Source: Actinophytocola sp044466355 (GTDB lineage Bacteria; Actinomycetota; Actinomycetes; Mycobacteriales; Pseudonocardiaceae). Taken from it: a DNA stretch of 64,000 nt. A program made the position numbers and the translations under genes. Of this stretch, positions 59,946 through 64,000 are shown piece by piece (the stretch's first letter is position 1; each line of letters begins with the position of its first letter). A model generated the notes under the pieces. It saw only the letters and a program-made list of their open reading frames with translations. It was not told where the DNA came from and did no database searches. The DNA lies in the NCBI RefSeq assembly GCF_044466355.1, contig NZ_JBITMQ010000010.1:62001-126000 (forward strand), read 5' to 3'.

Positions 59946-62092
59946 TCACCCACCGCCCGCACGGTGTCGAGCACCCGTACGCCACCTCACCGGACCAGCG
60001 GGTGCCGGTGCTGCCGCTGCTCGGTGAGCCGGTGCGCATCGGCGTGCTGTCCGACGCCGACGCGGTCACCTGCGAGTTCGACGGTGTCGCGCTCACGATG
60101 ACGCGTGCCGTCGCACCCGCGGAGGACGCGGCGGCGCTCGCGGGCGGCGACGGGCACCTGTCCGCCGCGCAGGCGGGTGCGCTCGGCGGCGAGGGCGGCT
60201 GGGCGGTCACCACGCCGCCGCTCACCGAGGACCGCCACTACCGCTACCGGTTCCACGCCGGTGCGGAGGTCACGGACTGGTTCGAGGTCGCGCCCGCGCG
60301 GTGGACGAGCGAACCGGTCGGCTCGGTCACCGGCGAGCTGGTGTCCGATGTGGAGTGGCTGGTGTCGGCGGGCGGCGTGCACCGGGCCCGGTTCGGGCTG
60401 CCGCTCGCCGACGGCGAGCACGTGGTCGGCTTCGGCGAGCGGTACGACGCGGTGGACCAGCGCGGCAAGCGGCTCGACGCGGTGGTGTTCGAGCAGTACA
60501 AGGCGCAGGGCAAGCACGCGCGCACGTACCTGCCGATGCCGTTCGCGCACGTGGTCGGCGGCGCGGGCTGGGGCTTCCACGTCCGCACGGCCCGCCGCAC
60601 GTGGTACGACGTCGGGGTGTCCACACCGGACACGATGACGGTCGAGGTGGCGCTGGGCGACAAGCCGGAGGTCGACCTCGCCGTCTACCGCGGCACCCCG
60701 ACGCAGGTGCTGACCGCGTTCCTGGACGAGGTCGGCCGCGCGGAGGAGCTGCCCGAGTGGGTGCTGCGGCTGTGGGCTTCGGGCAACGAGTGGAACACCC
60801 AGGAGCTGGTGATGTCCAGGATGGACAGTCACCGGGACCTGGGCATCCCCGTCGGCGCGGTCGTGATCGAGGCGTGGAGCGACGAGGAAGGCATCATGAT
60901 CTTCCGCGACGCCGAGTACGCGGTAACGGAGGACGGCGGGCCGCACCGGGCGTCCGACTTCACCTTCACCGGCGCGTGGCCGGACCCCAAGGCGATGGTC
61001 GCGGAGCTGCATTCGCGGGGCGTCAAGGTGATCCTGTGGCAGATCCCGTTGCTCAAGACGGATCCCGGCCTCGGCGCGCAGGTCCGCGCGGACGCGGCGG
61101 CGATGGTGCGGGACGGGCACGCCGTGCTGGAGGCGGACGGCACGCCGTACCACAACCGCGGCTGGTGGTTCCCGAAGGCGCTGATGCCGGACCTGTCGGT
61201 GACGCGGACCCGCGAGTGGTGGACCGCGAAACGCCGCTACCTGGTCGAGGACCTGGACGTGGACGGCTTCAAGACCGACGGCGGCGAGCACGCGTGGGGC
61301 CACGACCTGCGTTACGCCGACGGCAGGCGCGGCGACGAGGGCAACAACCTGTTCCCGGTGCACTACGCGAGGACGTTCGGCGACCTGTTGCGGGCACACG
61401 GAAAGGCCCCGGTCACGTTCTCCCGCGCGGGGTTCACGGGGTCGCAGGCGCACGGCGTGTTCTGGGCGGGCGACGAGGACTCGACGTGGGAGGCGTTCCG
61501 CTCGTCGGTCACGGCGGGCCTGACCGCGGCGTCGTGCGGCATCGTGTACTGGGGCTGGGACCTGGCCGGGTTCTCGGGCCCGGTGCCGGACGCGGAGCTG
61601 TACCTGCGCGCCACGGCGGCTTCGACGTTCATGCCGATCATGCAGTACCACTCGGAGTTCAACCACCACCGCACCCCGCTGCGTGACCGGACCCCGTGGC
61701 ACGTGGCGGAAACCACGGGTGACGAGCGCGTGGTGCCGGTGTTCCGCCGGTTCGCCGTGCTGCGCGAGAAGCTGCTGCCGTACCTGGCGGAACAGGCGGG
61801 GGTCGCCGTCACGACGGACCGCCCGCTGATGCGCCCGCTGTTCTTCGACCACGCCGACCCCGAGGTCTGGGCGCATCCGCTGCAGTACCAACTGGGCGAC
61901 GACCTGCTGGTCAACCCGGTCACCGAACCGGGCGCGACGGAGTGGACGACGCACCTGCCCACCGGCGAGTGGGTGGACGTGTGGACCGGTGAGCAGGTGT
62001 CGGGCACGGTGACGAGGCCGGTCCCGCTGGAGGTGGTCCCGGTCTACTGCCGCGCGGACGCGTGGCCCGGCCGCGCGGCGCTGTTCAGCTGA
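59942..62092 (+). CDS. cytoplasmic GH31 alpha-glucosidase, cyclic-tetrasaccharide (cycloalternan)-hydrolysing type
   Basis: A 716-residue GH31 enzyme without signal peptide. It has an N-terminal beta-domain, then the barrel: LWASGNEWNTQ near 278, VIEAWSDEEG near 308, VILWQIPLLK near 364, nucleophile Asp446 in FKTDGGEH and acid/base Asp511 in FWAGDEDS. These signatures match the secreted 1104-residue GH31 rather than the 949-residue one, as expected if it opens the ring that enzyme closes. It is the last gene of the importer operon; the tail overlaps the convergent SnoaL-like gene by 8 bases. Confidence 0.85.
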   Translation: MITHRPHGVEHPYATSPDQRVPVLPLLGEPVRIGVLSDADAVTCEFDGVALTMTRAVAPAEDAAALAGGDGHLSAAQAGALGGEGGWAVTTPPLTEDRHYRYRFHAGAEVTDWFEVAPARWTSEPVGSVTGELVSDVEWLVSAGGVHRARFGLPLADGEHVVGFGERYDAVDQRGKRLDAVVFEQYKAQGKHARTYLPMPFAHVVGGAGWGFHVRTARRTWYDVGVSTPDTMTVEVALGDKPEVDLAVYRGTPTQVLTAFLDEVGRAEELPEWVLRLWASGNEWNTQELVMSRMDSHRDLGIPVGAVVIEAWSDEEGIMIFRDAEYAVTEDGGPHRASDFTFTGAWPDPKAMVAELHSRGVKVILWQIPLLKTDPGLGAQVRADAAAMVRDGHAVLEADGTPYHNRGWWFPKALMPDLSVTRTREWWTAKRRYLVEDLDVDGFKTDGGEHAWGHDLRYADGRRGDEGNNLFPVHYARTFGDLLRAHGKAPVTFSRAGFTGSQAHGVFWAGDEDSTWEAFRSSVTAGLTAASCGIVYWGWDLAGFSGPVPDAELYLRATAASTFMPIMQYHSEFNHHRTPLRDRTPWHVAETTGDERVVPVFRRFAVLREKLLPYLAEQAGVAVTTDRPLMRPLFFDHADPEVWAHPLQYQLGDDLLVNPVTEPGATEWTTHLPTGEWVDVWTGEQVSGTVTRPVPLEVVPVYCRADAWPGRAALFS

Positions 62093-62528
62093 GGTCGGCG
62101 TTGCCGTCGACGACCTTGAGGTGGTACACGAACCGGTCGATGCGCCACCCGTCGTCGCCGCGGCGGACGCCGATGTCATAGCTGCCGACGAACGTGCGCG
62201 TGCGTCCGTTGGTGGCGGACTCCTTCGAGTGGACGGCGATCGCGTCGGCGTGCACGCCCGCGCGGTCGCCGTCGAGGGTGATCAGCTGGTTGCCCGCCTG
62301 GTGGTGCACGCTGTCCAGATCGGACAGGCCGTCCCGCCAGCCGTCCGCGATGGTCCGTGCCGCCACGGTCGCGGCCGGCTCGCCGAAGCCGCCGTCGAAG
62401 TGGACCTCCGCCGCGAACACCTCGGTCACGAGGTCGTCCCACCGTGCCTGGTCGGTGTAGACGAACAGCTTCGTCACCACCTCGCCGACGTCGGCTCTGT
62501 CGATCAACTCCGCGATGCGGTCGGTCAT
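62085..62528 (-). CDS. SnoaL-like (NTF2-fold) protein
   Basis: A 147-residue protein of the NTF2-like superfamily: helix start IAELIDRADVGEVVTKLFVYTDQARWDDLVTEVF, then HFDGGFGEP, VHHQAGNQLITLDGDRAGVHADAIAVH and the C-terminal strands FVGSYDIGVRRGDDGWRIDRFVYHLK. The ATG at 62528 is preferred over 62576 because the family begins there. Such proteins act as isomerases, cyclases or binding domains; nothing here fixes the role. The promoter region of about 85 bases separates it from the downstream-reading permease gene. Confidence 0.82.
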   Translation of the reverse strand: MTDRIAELIDRADVGEVVTKLFVYTDQARWDDLVTEVFAAEVHFDGGFGEPAATVAARTIADGWRDGLSDLDSVHHQAGNQLITLDGDRAGVHADAIAVHSKESATNGRTRTFVGSYDIGVRRGDDGWRIDRFVYHLKVVDGNADLS

Positions 62529-62614
62529 GCCCGCCCCCTGCTTTCCGCTGGCCGAATCGGCGGGAACGTAACACATCCGCCCGGGAAGTCGGCGAGTAGT
62601 GGATCAACCGCGGG

Positions 62615-63901
62615 TCAGGTGAAGTAGCGCAGCCAGACGTACACCCACGCCAACGCCGTCGTGAGCAGCGTGACCACGATGCCGTACCGGGTGAACTGCC
62701 AGAACGAGATGCGGTGACCCGACCGTGCGGCGATGCCGATCGCGACCACGTTCGCGCTCGCGGCCACCGCCGTGCCGTTGCCGCCGAAGTCGGCGCCCAG
62801 CGCGAACGCCCACCACAGCGCCTGGCCCGTGCCCGCGTCCGGCGCCTCCGCGACCATGCCCTCGACGACCGGGCTCATCGTCGCCACGTACGGGATGTTG
62901 TCGAAGAACGCGCCCAGCGCGCTGGACCCGAACAGCAGCGCGGTGGCGGCGAGGAAGTAGTTGTCGGCGAACCCCTGCACGGCCCAGGTGCCGATGGTCT
63001 CGATGACGCCGGTGTGGACCAGGCCGGCGACCATCACGAACAGGCCCATGAAGAACACCAGCGTGCGCCACTCGACCTCGCGCAGCACGTCGCCGACGTC
63101 GGCCCCGGTGACCATGAGCATGAGGCCCGCGCCGACCATCGCGACGATCGCCGGGTCCAGGTGCAGCACGGTGTGCATGCTGAACCCGGCGACGACGACC
63201 ACGAACACGGCCATGCAGCGGCGCAGCATCGCGGGGTCGGTGATGGCACGGCGTTCCTGCAACGCCATCACCGAGGCGACGTGCTCGGGGTGGTACCGGA
63301 ACGACGACCGGAACAGCACCCTGGTGAACAGCACGAACAGGGCGAACACGACCACCACGACGGGTGCCATGTGCACCAGGAAGTCGGTGAAGGTCAGGCC
63401 GGCGCGGCTGCCGATGATGATGTTGGGTGGGTCGCCGATGAGCGTGGCCGCGCCACCGATGTTGGACGCCAGCACCTCCGCGATCAGGTAGGGCTGGGCC
63501 GGGATGCGCAGCCGGTTGCACACCACGATCGTGACCGGCGCGACGAGCATGATGGTCGTGACGTTGTCCAGCACCGGCGACGCGATGGCGGTGATCCCCA
63601 TCAGCATCACCATCAGCCGGTACGGCCGGCCCCTGGCCTTCTTCGCCGCCCAGATGGCGAGGTAGTCGAAGATGCCGGTCTGCTTGACGATCCCGACGAT
63701 GATCATCATGCCGAACAGCAGGAAGATGACGTTCCAGTCGATGCCCGCGTGTTCGGAGAAGAACACCTCGTTGCCGGGCACGAGCCGCAGCACGGCCATC
63801 AGCGCCGAGGCGACCAGCACCACCTTGACCTTGTCGGCCTTCTCCGTCGCTATGAAGAAGAACGCCACGACGAAGACCGCGAGGGCGAGGACCGCGGTCA
63901 C
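62615..63901 (-). CDS. ion transporter superfamily permease (ArsB/NhaD/SLC13-like)
   Basis: A protein of about 428 residues from the GTG at 63901, with 10 or more membrane helices. Signatures: IFLLFGMMIIVGIVKQTG, PVLDNVTTIMLVAP, IGGAATLIGDPPNIIIGS (the double-loop motif of this superfamily), FFMGLFVMVAGLVHTG and GADFGGNGTAVAASAN. It moves an anion or Na+/H+; ArsB, NhaD and citrate carriers all share these motifs, so substrate is open. The frame stays open to the window edge at 64000, so a start upstream or outside the window is possible. It is not linked to the arsenic unit 42 kb away. Confidence 0.8.
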   Translation of the reverse strand: MTAVLALAVFVVAFFFIATEKADKVKVVLVASALMAVLRLVPGNEVFFSEHAGIDWNVIFLLFGMMIIVGIVKQTGIFDYLAIWAAKKARGRPYRLMVMLMGITAIASPVLDNVTTIMLVAPVTIVVCNRLRIPAQPYLIAEVLASNIGGAATLIGDPPNIIIGSRAGLTFTDFLVHMAPVVVVVFALFVLFTRVLFRSSFRYHPEHVASVMALQERRAITDPAMLRRCMAVFVVVVAGFSMHTVLHLDPAIVAMVGAGLMLMVTGADVGDVLREVEWRTLVFFMGLFVMVAGLVHTGVIETIGTWAVQGFADNYFLAATALLFGSSALGAFFDNIPYVATMSPVVEGMVAEAPDAGTGQALWWAFALGADFGGNGTAVAASANVVAIGIAARSGHRISFWQFTRYGIVVTLLTTALAWVYVWLRYFT

Positions 63902-64000
63902 CGGCCACGTCCCGGCGGTCCGGCGTGGCCGGTGACGGCGGTACTGCTGACTGTGATGAGCGGGCGCACGGGAAGGACCTCCGAGACATGGGCAGGCCAC

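Noticed and set aside
62615..63901. Annotation of the last gene as the arsenite pump of the ars unit
   Set aside because: The motifs are shared by the whole ion-transporter superfamily and the gene is 42 kb from the ars genes with no matching operator seen.

Overview
The window is about 70% G+C with strong third-position G/C bias, GTG starts, many GTGA/ATGA start-stop overlaps, ROK and IclR regulators, a GAF-ANTAR protein, an ECF42-type sigma factor with a DGPF partner, and sugar ABC importers without their own ATPase. That points to a chromosomal segment of a filamentous actinomycete. A member of the Pseudonocardiaceae (Lentzea/Saccharothrix type) is my best guess, from general look only. 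I saw no rRNA, tRNA, CRISPR array, insertion sequence or integrase.

Layout. (1) 1-1467: the 3' end of a PucR-type regulator and two small membrane or secreted proteins. (2) 1521-19058: a large carbohydrate-catabolic locus in two divergent arms around an IclR regulator (13893-14687). The left arm runs leftward: two paralogous beta-helix proteins, a Gfo/Idh/MocA oxidoreductase, a sugar-binding lipoprotein and two permeases, an NAD epimerase, a DapA-like lyase, a D-2-hydroxyacid dehydrogenase and a GNAT enzyme. The right arm encodes a class III aminotransferase, an enolase-superfamily acid-sugar dehydratase, an amidohydrolase and an SDR. The substrate is unknown; an amino- or uronic-acid-containing polysaccharide fits best. 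(3) 19059-21100: an arsenic-type unit of aquaporin, ArsC and an ArsR-ArsC fusion. (4) 21365-25387: a sulfotransferase with CysNC and CysD, a self-contained PAPS-making and sulfating unit. (5) 25564-32126: glycerol catabolism (glpF-glpK-glpD leftward; IclR/GylR-like regulator and a second glycerol kinase rightward) with two matching operator-like palindromes between the arms. (6) 32174-47124: mostly regulatory and housekeeping genes: two NarL-type two-component systems, one beside an ABC-2 exporter; an RsbW-like kinase; a lipoprotein hydrolase; a phosphoesterase/BON/nucleotidyltransferase operon; ECF42 sigma plus DGPF protein; a PPOX protein; a class A penicillin-binding protein. (7) 47121-62092: an alpha-glucan locus with two secreted GH31 enzymes, two ROK regulators, an ABC importer, a GH15 enzyme and a cytoplasmic GH31. 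(8) 62085-64000: a SnoaL-like protein and an ion-transporter-superfamily permease.

How the genes work together. The most coherent system is region 7. Two different GH31 subfamilies outside the cell, an importer, and inside the cell a GH31 resembling the second secreted enzyme plus a GH15 carrying an isomaltose-glucohydrolase-like glutamate pattern fit a cycloalternan (cyclic tetrasaccharide) route for using starch: make the ring outside, import it, open it to isomaltose, cleave to glucose. Its ROK promoter is legible, with two TTAGT-N5-ACTAA sites inside a 34-bp palindrome covering the -10 box. Region 2 is the least explained and may be a new pathway. Three in-frame TTA codons (beta-helix signal peptide, its IclR neighbour, glpF) and at least eight genes whose -10 box lies 6-8 nt before the start codon (leaderless mRNAs) are further window-wide signals.
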